DNA of 15,000 bases from Glandiceps talaboti (GCF_964340395.1 NC_135566.1:18810001-18825000); one strand, 5' to 3'; shown: positions 1-10,730, counted from the first letter of the stretch. Notes: generated by a model from the letters alone, not told the origin. Made by a program: numbers and translations.

Positions 1-1225
1 CATCACTTAAATACCCCGCTTCGATCTTTTTTTCGTGTTTGTCCAGCCAATACAGACTACAGATCCAAGGGGAAACACAAAACAACGCTCCCTACATCAA
101 TTGCTCCTTCAGGGAAGACACCTGCAGAACTAATCATGAACAATTAAAACAAAATTCACGTCGTCACACCACTTTAGACAACGTTTTGTGGCCAGAAACA
201 ACAACTTTCTTTTTTGTGGCTATCCCGTCTAATTACCGAAAAATGCCAATATCTTATTAAAACTGACAGCTACATCAATAATATTTTCAGGGCAGACGCG
301 CTTAGGTATCGCAAATGTATGTATCAAATTATATTACATTTGAAGCGTGCATTCTTGAGATATAGTCTAATTACCGAAAACCATAAAATCTGTCGTGGCT
401 TGTGGACGATTACAATTAAATGAGAATGTGTCACACATAATAATCTCATAGCGACTAAAATTGAAAGAAATTTGCGCCTACTTTCAGCGGCCGAAGCTGT
501 ATTTCGTTAGTGGTCTGAGGTTAGGCGTAGGAGAAACAATAGTCAGAATCCTCATACAACTTGCGTAGTTACACACAGTGTGTACAATCTATGTTCGTGT
601 ACACTTTACTCCACTTATGTTGCTTGGTGATTCATTCACTCCTCACAAAGCTCTGTCGGTCCAAATATAGAAGCAGTGACATCGTTGCCTTAGCAACACA
701 GCATCAAACAAACAGAACCAAGTTAAGTAAATATTGTGTATGTCTGGTGTCCGCTAGTGTGAATCCCTTCACATTATACATTAGATGTTTTGGGGTAGAT
801 ATTATTTTTTTTAACTAGGATTTTTTTTAAAGCATGCATGCTTCTCTTAAAATTGATGCTAGAATTGACATGGTAAACCCTGGCCCAGAGACTTTTTTTA
901 GGGTTAATTATTTCAAGAAATACAGCTGTTGGTGGTATTTTCACAAGCTCAGGACTGATTTCTATCAGCTATTGCTGCTGCTGTGTTTCCAACCTTTGCT
1001 TGGCGGTGTAGGGAGTTGGTTGTGATTGTAACACCAAGACAATTCACACGTCGCTGGGCTTCGTAAACGCACGTAAACCAAACCCACTAATGTAAATGAA
1101 AAGTCGACGGTGTATTTTTCAGATCACATTATTTTATGTGTATTTTGAATCCTTCGATATAAGACAGGAAATGCGTTATTTGCCGAGCTACACAAATGAT
1201 AACCTGTTAGTGCTGCTTCAACTAC
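1..1225. other. Intergenic, no gene recognised
   Basis: AT-rich sequence with short frames lacking known domains. Two short direct repeats are present: GTCTAATTACCGAAAA at 227-242 and 365-380, and a CTACATCAA...TCAGGG pair at 92 and 270. Palindrome GCATGCATGC lies at 832-841. Confidence 0.6.
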
Positions 1226-1268
1226 ATTGATCCATAGACAGTGTCCCTCCACTGTCTATGATTGATCC
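1226..1268. repeat. Micro-hairpin with flanking 8-bp direct repeats
   Basis: CATAGACAGTG (1233-1243) and CACTGTCTATG (1250-1260) are perfect inverted arms around a 6-nt loop. ATTGATCC occurs directly on both sides (1226-1233 and 1261-1268), overlapping the left arm by one base. This resembles a minimal transposon remnant with a 7-8 bp target-site duplication. Confidence 0.65.
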
Positions 1269-2187
1269 AAGTGTTTGCAAGGTTGTCAAGAATTAACGTT
1301 TGTAACCATCGCATCGAACCCACGTTTCCTTCGTGAAGGCCCATTCTGATTTGAACTGTGTCATATATTAATAAGTTATCCATAAACAAATTATGATATA
1401 TATAAATAAAAGATATGTCAGCAGAAGCTATGCGGGGTAAACAGCTCTTATCATAATTCATTGCTATAAACAAACAAAGAGACAACGTCATGGATACGGT
1501 TGCCATGTCAGTAGAAAAACATCGGAACTCGTATTCACTGGAAGGAATGAATCATACATATCTGAGAGTACCGCCCAGGGTGGCATCACCCCTACATGGC
1601 TTATTGCTTACATCAGACACCGACTATTAAATTTAGTCTCTCTTTTCGAATATCATATGATGTCAATTTTCTCTAGGGTATAATGCTATTCGCCCTTATG
1701 GCAGACTGTGAAGTAACGTTGTTGTAAACATGACTGTGAACTCTGGCTAAACATTACTTTACTACCTGAAAATTGGTTTAGAATGTCAAGTTAGAGAAAA
1801 TCGCGAATATCTCGCTGTAAAAGTCGTAAAATATCTTATTTGGCAGCTGGACTTAGTTAACGTAGCGGCAACGTTTTGCTGGATTTTTTTATTTCGTTTT
1901 TAAAATTGCTTCTTATTCCTTGACAATGTTTTTTGTATTGCAAATAACTTTAAGTTAATAATTTGGTTTTCGCTTTGATTTGTGTTTGTCTAAAATGGTA
2001 CAGTCTGTATTAATGATCAAACTGATGTTTGGTGATTGCTTTTTTTTGTTCATTTTGAAAAGAAAGTGAAACGACTACAAAAACATGTTTACACATCATC
2101 ACATGTCTGATAAAGGCTCTTACTAGGAACTCGAATATCAATTAAACACTGACATTATGGGTGTACCAATAACTGTCATTCCGAATG

Positions 2188-2240
<53 letters not shown>

Positions 2241-3536
2241 GCGTTCGTATGAATGGATGGATGTGTGTCACGATAGGCGGGGAAGCAGCGAAATTTTCAA
2301 TACAGACAAATAGACAGAGATACACTAATATTCCAACATTCTGCAGATTTCTATTCAGGTTTAATACAAAGTGACAGTACTATATGGCGAGGAGTGATAT
2401 AACCTACCCATTATGTTTGTGGATCATGCACTCCAGGTTTTGCGCGAATTGCAGTTGGTCAAAGAAAATCGCCTATACAGATCCAACAGGATTTGTATCA
2501 GTGACCCGCCCCCTCTTTTGTTCGTATTTAAAGCACTTAGGTCTAAATGTACTAAGCTGTAGATATGATAAGAACCACTAACTAAATATTCGCTATCAGA
2601 AATTATGGCGCCATTGAGTAATTTATGGCTACCAGAAAATATTGTCTTCATATTTTACCGGACAGTATTAAAATTGAATACTTATTATAGCCTGGAAACG
2701 GTTTCCATGCGGGTACGATAGAGTCCATATAGCATAAACATAATCATTGCAGAGTTTATATAAAAGGAGAGATGCGAGGCACTAATAAAATATAATTTAG
2801 AATCACGGAGAAAAAAATGAATGGATGTGCTTGTTGATTAACAATCGAATTTTATGGATTATAGATTCAGAGTTATAGTCTTTTGTGTTGTCTTATATTC
2901 TGGTGTGGTCACCACCTTTCTTTACTTAGAAGTAAAGGTCCGGCTGTTGATTGTGTTATTTTGCCGAGTTTCTCTGTTTACGATACCTATACATGTACAC
3001 GTTGGCGTTGAAATGGCAAGGCCAGACATATTCAAGACACAGCGAAGAAACAATGTAATACTGAACAAGAACTCTACAGGTTCGAATTCGAATGATAATG
3101 TATGACACAACATCACAGAGGAATCTCACGGTTAGAATTACTTTTCTACAACATAATGTGTTGTTCAAGTTTTAAATTAATCCTTGGATTTTCTCCTTTT
3201 ACATTGCATTACTTTATCACACCCATTTTCAAATTAGAAGCTTTCACTGAATTCCGTGCACTGTGTCGATTCGATATTCACCATAAGATGGAGCGTCGGT
3301 ATGATAGTCTGTGCACCGCCATTTGCTACAAATCAGTCGGTCATTCAAGTTCCCAGGGTATTTTAACCATTTTGACGAAGACAACCATTGAATCTTACCC
3401 TTACATACACCCTCCTTTCCTTCGCTAAACTTTGACATTAACATTAGCTTATAACTCCTCATAAACATTCAATTTGTTAATTTTATCCCCATAGGCGCTG
3501 TTGATATCCTACCTCCCTACACATCGTTAATTATAA
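1269..3536. other. Intergenic, no gene recognised
   Basis: Apart from the TGTATA microsatellite I see only small palindromes (TGGAAAC/GTTTCCA near 2694; CTTTACTT/AAGTAAAG at 2920-2937). Open frames near 2.4, 2.9 and 3.1-3.4 kb are short, overlap on both strands and show no domain. Confidence 0.6.
2195..2240. repeat. (TGTATA)n microsatellite
   Basis: About seven and a half hexamer units ATGTAT, followed by GTGCG. Confidence 0.95.
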
Positions 3537-3576
3537 CCCACCACCACCACCAATACCACCACCACCACCACCAACC
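3537..3576. repeat. (ACC)n-rich trinucleotide repeat
   Basis: Runs of CCA/ACC units interrupted by AATACC. Confidence 0.9.
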
Positions 3577-5036
3577 TATCTCGACATCGTAAGCAAATAT
3601 TCACAGAATAATGATTACGTTACAAGAGAACACACATGCTTACCTTGAACTCGACCGAGTAGAAAATGTTACCAGTTGCCTTGGAGGTATCACCTGAAAC
3701 TGTGCGTCTAAGACCCAGCCCGTATCAAATAAAACACACCCACATGAGTAGACATGTATGTCATGTGAGTATTACAGATTTTGACATGAAAGGCAATAAA
3801 TTTCATCTAAAAATGACATACGTCCTTGAAAAGTTGAACCTTGTATCAAATATCATTTATGGTTTAGTAACTCACTTATGTGTCAACATTAATTTACCTT
3901 TTTGTTGTTGTTTGAAGTATGATGTTAAAATCGAAACATAAAGCCTGCCATACAATTTTGGAGACCTGAGAATGCGAATACATATCTCTATCAAAACACT
4001 TGACACAAAATATGTACGCTAAAGTAGTGTTTGTCACATGTGTTGACATTGTAAAGTTTGATCATTGCAATGTTTTTTTTTTATAATAATAATGATGATA
4101 ACATTATTACAGTCTGTTTAAAGTTACCATTCACTGACCCTGTTTGATAAAACCTGTCAGAAACCAATAAGAAACGGTATGTTCTACACAAAGATAGCAA
4201 TTTCTTGCTACATTATGTCAAAGTGCAACTAGGCACAGATACGCGGGCTCCAATGTTTTGACGTCTGCATTTGATGTCCGCATGGTGTCGCGGCGTTAGT
4301 TCATTTGGAAAGAAACTGTATTCATTCAATCTTGCTAATGTTAACGTGTAGCGTAATGCAGTTTCTTATTTGTTTCTGCGTGGTTGTATCAAAGAGAGCC
4401 GGTGAACGGTAATTTGAAATGGGCTGTAAGTGGTTTATTGACCTAGATAGAAGTGATTATAAACCATTTCGATATCATGGTAATGCGGGTGGGGGTGTGG
4501 GTGGGGGTGGGGGCAACAGGCGAGTCATCTTCCAGCCAGTCTAGGCTAACCCCTGACATGTAAAACTTGATGAAAAAAAAAACGTGTTAATGTTCATACA
4601 AAACATCAGAAAATATGAGAAAATATAACGCATATTTCTCAGTACAAAAAGGAAATATGAGTTTCGAATCTACTTTTAAATCGACCCATACTTCATCAGG
4701 ATTTTTCTTTTTTATGTTTTAAGAAAATAAGCTGTTTCTTTCAAAACTTTTGCTCAGAAGTTTGAACAAGTTTGCAAACTAGTATTTGCGTTCCCAAATA
4801 ATTATAAATTACCCACCAATCACATTGGCGTTTTCCTCCCAAATAAAATGTGACGTCACTGTGTGGCCAGGGATGCCTAAGGTAGAAAGCTGTGTTCGCA
4901 TTAGACTGAAATGTCGACGTCGTTCAGGGCGCTAAATATTGTTGTTGGGTGTAAACGACAGCAATATATGTGGAGTGCGTTTTGAGTAGTCAATGTATTA
5001 TGACTACGATTATTGACGTTTGAGACTCTCTCCAAC

Positions 5037-5039
<3 letters not shown>
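3577..5039. other. Intergenic, no confirmed gene
   Basis: This stretch holds a weak minus-strand exon candidate at 3644-3707, a short TGAGAAAATAT/ATATTTCTCA hairpin near 4614-4641, and a CCAAT box (4816) with a TGACGTCA palindrome (4851-4858). No coding sequence is recognised. Confidence 0.55.
4487..4513 (+). other. G-rich quadruplex-type motif
   Basis: GGG T GGGGG TGT GGG T GGGGG T GGGGG satisfies the four-run, short-loop pattern. No gene is visible nearby. Confidence 0.7.
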
Positions 5040-5114
<75 letters not shown>

Positions 5115-5117
5115 GTG

Positions 5118-5155
<38 letters not shown>
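5040..5155. repeat. Compound (TA)34 / (CA)n microsatellite
   Basis: An uninterrupted TA run covers 5040-5107, then GACACACGTGTG, a CA run to 5146, and a short TA run. It directly abuts the first copy of the short dispersed repeat at 5147. Confidence 0.97.
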
Positions 5156-5202
5156 ACAGTATCAAAAAAGATACAAAGGAGCTGTTACAGAGTGTTTCAC
5201 AC
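5147..5202 (+). repeat. Short dispersed repeat, copy 1
   Basis: TATATAACAGTATCAA, then GAT.CA.AGGAGCTGTT and TGTTTCAC, is shared with 5724-5777 in the same orientation. It contains a GTATC-AAAAAA-GATAC hairpin. The strong similarity with a TA-rich 5' edge suggests an end fragment of a transposable element of unknown type. Confidence 0.65.
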
Positions 5203-5267
5203 TGTTAATGCCATCATCAGACGACTAACGGTATAGATTTATGAAGATCAAAATTCAAATATATACT

Positions 5268-5359
5268 TAAGAAATTGGGTCGTCACGCCCGTAACGTAAG
5301 ATTTTCACGCTAATTGCGATCTCCAGGAAAAAAGTTACGACTTATGACCTAATTTCTTA
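5268..5359. repeat. Imperfect inverted repeat, arms about 27 bp
   Basis: TAAGAAATTGGGTCGTCACG and following bases up to 5295 pair with 5334-5359, whose reverse complement starts TAAGAAATTAGGTCATAAG. The spacer is 38 bp. It lies just after the first short dispersed repeat and may belong to it. Confidence 0.65.
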
Positions 5360-5412
5360 GATTAAGTGTATTATACTCTACGACGTTTGCGTTCAGCACT
5401 GTCCTCCCCAGT

Positions 5413-5478
5413 GAGACGTGTCTTTTTTTTCTTTTTTTTATTACAGAGACGTTTCTTTTTTTTCTTTTTTTTCTTACA
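5413..5478. repeat. 33-bp pyrimidine-rich tandem duplication
   Basis: Two consecutive units GAGACGT..CTTTTTTTTC.. ending TTACA start at 5413 and 5446. They are followed by purine-rich AAACAAAC sequence. Confidence 0.8.
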
Positions 5479-6308
5479 GAAACAAACGAAAAAGAACAAC
5501 ACATACCAAAAGGAAAAAAACAACACACAACCAAACAAACAAAGCTGTCCCGAGCTACTAAAATTAATTTAGACATAGTCATGGTGACTAAGAATCTGTT
5601 AAAGCAAACTTGAAAGAAAACCCTTAGTTGAGATTATCTAGCAATGAGCATTTCTGATAAAACTTATCTTGTCTGTTATTTCTAATAGCAATTTGTTTAT
5701 CAAGCCTATATCAATAGACATATGTATATATAACAGTATCAAGCAAGATGCACAGGAGCTGTTGCTGTGTTTCACGACGTATAGTGATGATCACAACAGC
5801 GTGCAACACTGTGGAACGGCTCAGTCCTGTGTATCTTGCATGATTTGGCGTTATTTACACCGCTCTATATACATCTGTATTGAGTACTGTTCGCTCTAGC
5901 ATAAACATTTTACATATATTGAGTTATATATTATATATCCGTCAACTGACTGCTTTGAAGGGAAAATCATTGAAACTCAAATAACTTAGATCGCCTTCAA
6001 AACGTGAACCTGATTGGCTGCGCATGCCACCGACATCTCAACGCCCAATGCCACCAATGGGGTGCGTCGTTCTGTTTACTGTAAATAATTATAAATTCAC
6101 TTTCCCACACCTGTAGGGCTTATCACAAACATGTCCTTTCCACTCGTTGGGTAAGATACTGGAGATAATGCAGTGGAGACTGTGACCGCGTGATCTCGGT
6201 CCTGACAATATCGGGATTAGGTCCCCATCTATATCTAGTGTTTGGGAGTAATTATGTTCTGGCCTTCAGTTCAACCAATGAGATCCAAACACAGCTAATG
6301 GTTAGTAC
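5479..6308. other. Intergenic, no gene recognised
   Basis: Apart from the second short dispersed repeat, this is AT-rich DNA without a supported feature. Confidence 0.55.
5724..5777 (+). repeat. Short dispersed repeat, copy 2
   Basis: Diverged copy of 5147-5202. The hairpin is kept through a G-U compatible change (GTATC with GATGC). Confidence 0.6.
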
Positions 6309-6371
6309 AGTACCGTTAATAAAGTGCCGTTAATGCAGTGCCGTTAATACAGTGCCGTTAATGCAGTGCCG
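6309..6371. repeat. 14-bp minisatellite (AGTGCCGTTAATRC), about 4.5 copies
   Basis: Consecutive units are AGTACCGTTAATAA, then AGTGCCGTTAATGC, AGTGCCGTTAATAC and AGTGCCGTTAATGC, and a partial copy. Confidence 0.9.
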
Positions 6372-6457
6372 ATTTCACACAAATTCACTACGTTGGTAGT
6401 AGTTGGGAAATAACCAATACCTTTAAAACTCTAAATGTGGTGGCAGCGGTGGGATTA

Positions 6458-6578
6458 AGGAGGGTCATGTTTGAGGGTCAATTTTTAGCACAACGAAGTC
6501 ATTGGAGTGTTATGCTTTAGGCATCTGCCCCGGGGCCTGACCTCCCCTCCTAATTACTGAAGGCTCCCTTAAATTCGG
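6458..6578. repeat. GGGTCA-rich degenerate repeat ending in CTGAAGGCTCCCTTA, copy 1
   Basis: Two AGGGTCA units (6461 and 6474) precede a CCCCTCCTAATTACTGAAGGCTCCCTTA-like end, which I find again at 8221-8258. It looks like a decayed dispersed element; no coding sequence is present. Confidence 0.5.
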
Positions 6579-6718
6579 TAGACGGAAGTAGCCATGGGGA
6601 AAACAATAACCCATTTTCATGCAAGTATTTCTCAACAAGTGATAATGATAACTATCCATTAGGATATATTTTTTGAAAGGTAATTATGTGAATGTCATTG
6701 TTGTGCTGTTCGTTTTTG

Positions 6719-6836
6719 TACACTGACCGGATATATGCATGTCAAGGGGGGGGGGGGCGTTTACACTGACCGGATATGGGCATGTCAAGGTGGTGGGGGG
6801 GGGGGGATTTAAGGTGACCGGATATAGGCATGTTGG
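6719..6836. repeat. Three-copy minisatellite with poly-G spacers
   Basis: Three copies of (CAC)TGACCGGATAT.GGCATGT (near 6720, 6763 and 6813) are spaced 43-50 bp apart. The first two are followed by G12 tracts (6746-6757 and 6795-6806). The tracts can form G-quadruplexes and are prone to length error. Confidence 0.85.
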
Positions 6837-6928
6837 TGGCTTGCGTATGGGATGAAAACATGCTTTGTCATTTACATGTATTGTTCTTTGATCTAGTAAA
6901 GCTGACAGTAATTATCAGGTCGTAATTG

Positions 6929-7010
6929 TGGTCACTGTCACATTTTACAAACCTGTTCTTGGGGGGAGGGTCATATTTTGCATTATATTGTTTGGGGAGG
7001 TTCACATTTT
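6929..7010. repeat. GGGTCACATTTT-type degenerate repeats
   Basis: GTCACATTTTACAAA-like, GGGGGGAGGGTCATATTTTG (6961) and GGGGAGGTTCACATTTT (6994) are three diverged versions of one unit, related to units near 6460 and 8154-8204. Confidence 0.5.
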
Positions 7011-7265
7011 ATAATCCGTAGTTTTGTGACCAAACTGAAGATTCAATGACTGTCAATTTGTTTTGTGTGTTTTGAGATGTAAAAGTACAAAAACATAATA
7101 TTGTAAGAAAATTCTGTCATAAAACGGTGCATTTTATTGAGTGAACCATCTCACCTTATCACTCATACTGTCCGTGAATGTTGTTGTTCAAATATCTACA
7201 TATATATAATTAATAGTTATAGTAACCGGTGCCAAGTTTATCACTCTTTAATTGAAGAAATAATC
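7011..7265. other. Intergenic, AT-rich, nothing supported
   Basis: A 122-codon frame at 7137-7505 crosses the left 47-bp repeat and shows no domain, so I do not call it a gene. Confidence 0.5.
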
Positions 7266-7312
7266 ATGTATAGCCTTTCAAATCTGCACTGCACATTAGC
7301 ATTCTCCCTCTG
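7266..7312 (+). repeat. 47-bp direct repeat, left copy
   Basis: The unit starts ATGTATAGCCTTT and ends GCATTCTCCCTCTG. It matches 7878-7924 at 43 of 47 positions, same orientation, 612 bp apart, with homology ending at both edges. Confidence 0.85.
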
Positions 7313-7506
7313 TAATTTACATCCTAAAAAGGCATACAGATGTACTGGCAAGCTTCAAATGATTTACTTATCTTGTATGTTCATGTACACCTTTTCATAT
7401 ATTGTTGTGGATACAAATGTATATACACACACTGGTAATAACTCTCATTGCATAATACACTATTTTGAAGATTGTCATTCTGTAGGGAATGGGGACAGCC
7501 AGTAGG

Positions 7507-7877
7507 ATTCTGATAGAATTGATTCTTATCAAAATCTATCAGACTCTAATATATTCCCATTAATTTGCATACAAATATCTGATAGATTATTACTAGATTC
7601 TCACTCGTTTCTTACTTCTTACTGTTTTCTTGCTAATTTGCATTCGAATTTCTTATAGATAATTTTCTAGATTCTTACTAGATTCTCACTAGATTCTTAC
7701 TAGATTCTGTTTTCTCGCTAATTTGCATACAAATATCTAATAGATAATTTACTAGATTCTTATTAGATTCTTACTAGATTCTTACTAGATTCTCATCATC
7801 GTCTTCTCGCTAATTTGCATGCAAATTACTGATTATCATGAGATTCTCACTAGATTCTTGTCAGAATCTAGTGAGAG
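7507..7877. repeat. Higher-order tandem array with ATTTGCAT octamers and an 11-bp subrepeat
   Basis: Four diverged larger units each contain GCTAATTTGCAT-like sequence followed by an AAAT.TCT.ATAGAT block and one or more 11-bp subrepeats ACTAGATTCTY (about ten in total). ATTTGCAT occurs at 7563-7570, 7636-7643, 7721-7728 and 7813-7820; the last sits in the perfect palindrome AATTTGCATGCAAATT. The array is bounded by inverted repeats: TCTGATAG/CTATCAGA (7509-7543) on the left, and a perfect 13-bp hairpin CTCACTAGATTCT/AGAATCTAGTGAG (7846-7875) on the right. No gene lies within. Confidence 0.85.
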
Positions 7878-7924
7878 ATGTATAGCCTTTGAAATCTGTA
7901 CTTCACATTGGCATTCTCCCTCTG
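7878..7924 (+). repeat. 47-bp direct repeat, right copy
   Basis: This is the partner of 7266-7312. It begins immediately after the right hairpin of the octamer array. Confidence 0.85.
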
Positions 7925-8639
7925 AATCGTTGCAAAATTAAACTCTGCATAAAACAATAATAAATATCAATTATTTCAGCACTATAATGTATAATATGAA
8001 TCTCATTCTGTCATGAGTAATAATCAGTGCTTGCTTTTCTAATACAGAGTCAAAATCAGTTAATCTGTATGTATACATATACTGGGAAGATTGATTAACG
8101 TTTAGTGTATGCAATTGCCATGGAGAGGGTGATGTTTTACAAAATGGGACAAAGGGGAGGGTCACTTTATACAAATAGAGAATGGGGGGGTGGTCATGTT
8201 TTACTTAACAGACTGTGATTTCCCCCGACCCCCTGTAAATACCGAAGGCTCCCTTAGGGCGTTCTGTTCGTAAACACTAGTATTTAATCTAGAAAGTTCT
8301 GTCACTGTCCTGCTTGTTGGCGAACTTGAATTGTGTAGATCCACAGACAAGTAAGTAGATCCATAAAGCCTACACATGTAGGTTCCGTTTTAAATCACAC
8401 GATTGTCTATCAGTATGTACATGCTCAAACTTGTTATACATTCATACACCATAAAGAACAAGTGAAAATATCAAAAGTCATTTAGACACCATACAGCCAT
8501 GTGCTATTCATACACAATTAATATTCACTTTCTTTTGTGCAGTTTATAATATCATTAGGTTGTAGTGTCCAAGTTAATTAAGTCAAGTGTATTCATTCCT
8601 AACAATAATCGACTTGTTGAAACAAAAGGATCGGAAGCT
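7925..8639. other. Region upstream of the candidate 5' exon
   Basis: Contains the second GGGTCA repeat (8154-8258). A GTAAGT after ACAGACAA (8351) is a weaker donor-like site. Otherwise AT-rich, with no gene recognised. Confidence 0.5.
8154..8258. repeat. GGGTCA-rich degenerate repeat ending in CCGAAGGCTCCCTTA, copy 2
   Basis: GGGGAGGGTCACTTTAT (8154) and GGGGGGGTGGTCATGTTTTA (8184) are followed by CCCCCTGTAAATACCGAAGG and CTCCCTTA. Order and orientation equal those of 6458-6578. Confidence 0.5.
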
Positions 8640-8773
8640 TGCGCAATGAACGCGATCGACTGTACGAGAACCTGCGTGAACCACACGCCCCTGCTTTTTA
8701 ATGTGTGGAAAGGTTCAACAGCAAGGAACGTAGAGACGACAGTTTACCCCAGTGGAAGAAACCAGTAACTCAG
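8640..8773 (+). promoter_or_regulatory. Candidate 5' untranslated exon upstream of the DHRS11-like gene
   Basis: The stretch is visibly richer in CG dinucleotides than its surroundings (GCG, ACGCG, GATCG, ACG repeated) and ends in CAG|GTGAGT at 8773/8774, a full consensus donor on the gene's strand. The next good acceptor (TTTCTCTCAG, ending 11192) sits 40 bp before the coding start, giving a plausible 2.4-kb 5'-UTR intron. It contains a short upstream ORF from ATG 8646 to TAA 8768. A TATAAT-like AT stretch lies at 8545-8550. The left edge is arbitrary because no transcription start can be seen. This is an inference; no protein family is recognised. Confidence 0.35.
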
Positions 8774-8934
8774 GTGAGTTAAGTGTTAATGCGTGACTGT
8801 GTCCTCATCACACCAGATTGAAGGCAGATTATTTTAAATGATCTTGAGACGACATTTCCCTAAAATCAGAGTCGTGGGTTATAGTCTTGAATTAGTGTAC
8901 GATAAGTCTTCAGGAAAGTGTACTTTCATTTAAC

Positions 8935-8990
8935 ACAGTGATATGGAAACAGTGATATGGAAACTTGAACATAAACAGTGATATGGAAAC
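8935..8990. repeat. Three copies of ACAGTGATATGGAAAC
   Basis: Copies start at 8935, 8949 and 8975; the second and third carry the extension TTGAAYRT. It lies in the candidate 5' intron. There are too few copies, with irregular spacing, for any array system. Confidence 0.85.
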
Positions 8991-9612
8991 TTGAATGTTA
9001 CAAACAAAAGTAAGCTAGCTAGGATCATTAAAATGGCAGGAAAAGCATAGGTAAACCACATCACCAACAATGCGAACTATACAACATCGCATTATTGTTA
9101 CGGATGACAGAATACAACGTTTTAATATTCGCTAAGTTTTGATGTTTTGCGAGGTCACCGTGAACTCTCAGCTGTCATGAATTGATACTTGGAACAAATG
9201 TTTGCATTTCGGGAATAGTATTTTTCTAAGATGACAACATTAAGTTATTAAAAGATAAATAATGACTAATTACAGACAGTTGGAAGAACAATGATGTGAT
9301 CACATTGTTTAGCTAGTTTTCATATTTGCCAATATCATTTGCAAAATTTGACTTAAGGCGACGGCAATACTTCCGTTTTAGTCATTTATGGTGCTGATTA
9401 CTTTATCACCCAATCATTTGAGTATTGTATATTTTACGTTTATAAGAATTTAATGGAATAATACAATTATGGATTCACTTTTGGAGAGACGGTCCGAGGT
9501 CAGGAGCTTCGATCTGCTCCGTGGCCACTTCCAAATGATCCAGGTTAACCATGAACATTGTGTGTAGTCTGAGATAATTCCCTAAAAGTCCAAGTCGATC
9601 CCGTGTACAGAG

Positions 9613-10278
<666 letters not shown>

Positions 10279-10650
10279 AGACCATCAGAATTTTCATGCC
10301 CCTCCCTAGCCCTTCGCACCCAATGTTTGTTCGTGTCTCCCGGTAAATTCTGCTTGTTCCCCCCTACAAAAGGTGTTTCTACATGTTCTAGTCTGTTCTC
10401 TAAACTAGTCTGAGCTAAAACTGATAAAAACTTTTGAATTCCATTGAAATAAATTAGATTAAATTCTCAATATTTGCAATTATAGCATTTTACCTCATGC
10501 TAGAGGATCAAATTAGGTCCATTGGGAGCTCGTCTCCAACAGTGAATAAGTTGCAATAACAAATATGTAAATGATGTCGAATATACAACAAAATGAGATA
10601 AAATAAATTAATATACTTAATCTGGGTTCTTTTTTGAGAGATCGAGAATA

Positions 10651-10730
10651 AGATAAAGATAAAGATAAAGTAAACATTTGTATAGCGCCAAAATCCAAAA
10701 ATAAAAATTGTTCAGAGGCGCTTCACAAAA
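10651..10730. repeat. AGATAA repeat followed by a TATAGCGCC ... GGCGCTTCACA motif pair
   Basis: Three AGATAA units (10651-10670) precede TATAGCGCC (10681-10689) and its inverted partner in GGCGCTTCACA (10717-10727). This pairing resembles a short sequence commonly dispersed in animal genomes, but I cannot assign it to a named family. Confidence 0.4.

Noticed and set aside
4901-5208. Ile/Tyr-repeat ORFs over the TA tract
   Set aside because: Artefact of the TA dinucleotide run, open on both strands.
5147-5226. Hammerhead ribozyme on the minus strand (CTGATGA ... GAAAC words)
   Set aside because: The core words occur in the right order, but the sequence between them does not form stem II and there is no convincing stem III or cleavage site. 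The second copy also lacks the CTGATGA word.
7137-7505. 122-codon ORF as a protein gene
   Set aside because: It has no domain, crosses the 47-bp repeat, and its composition is that of AT-rich non-coding DNA.
8935-8990. CRISPR-like array
   Set aside because: Only three 16-bp copies with spacers of 0-10 bp in a eukaryotic intron or intergenic region.
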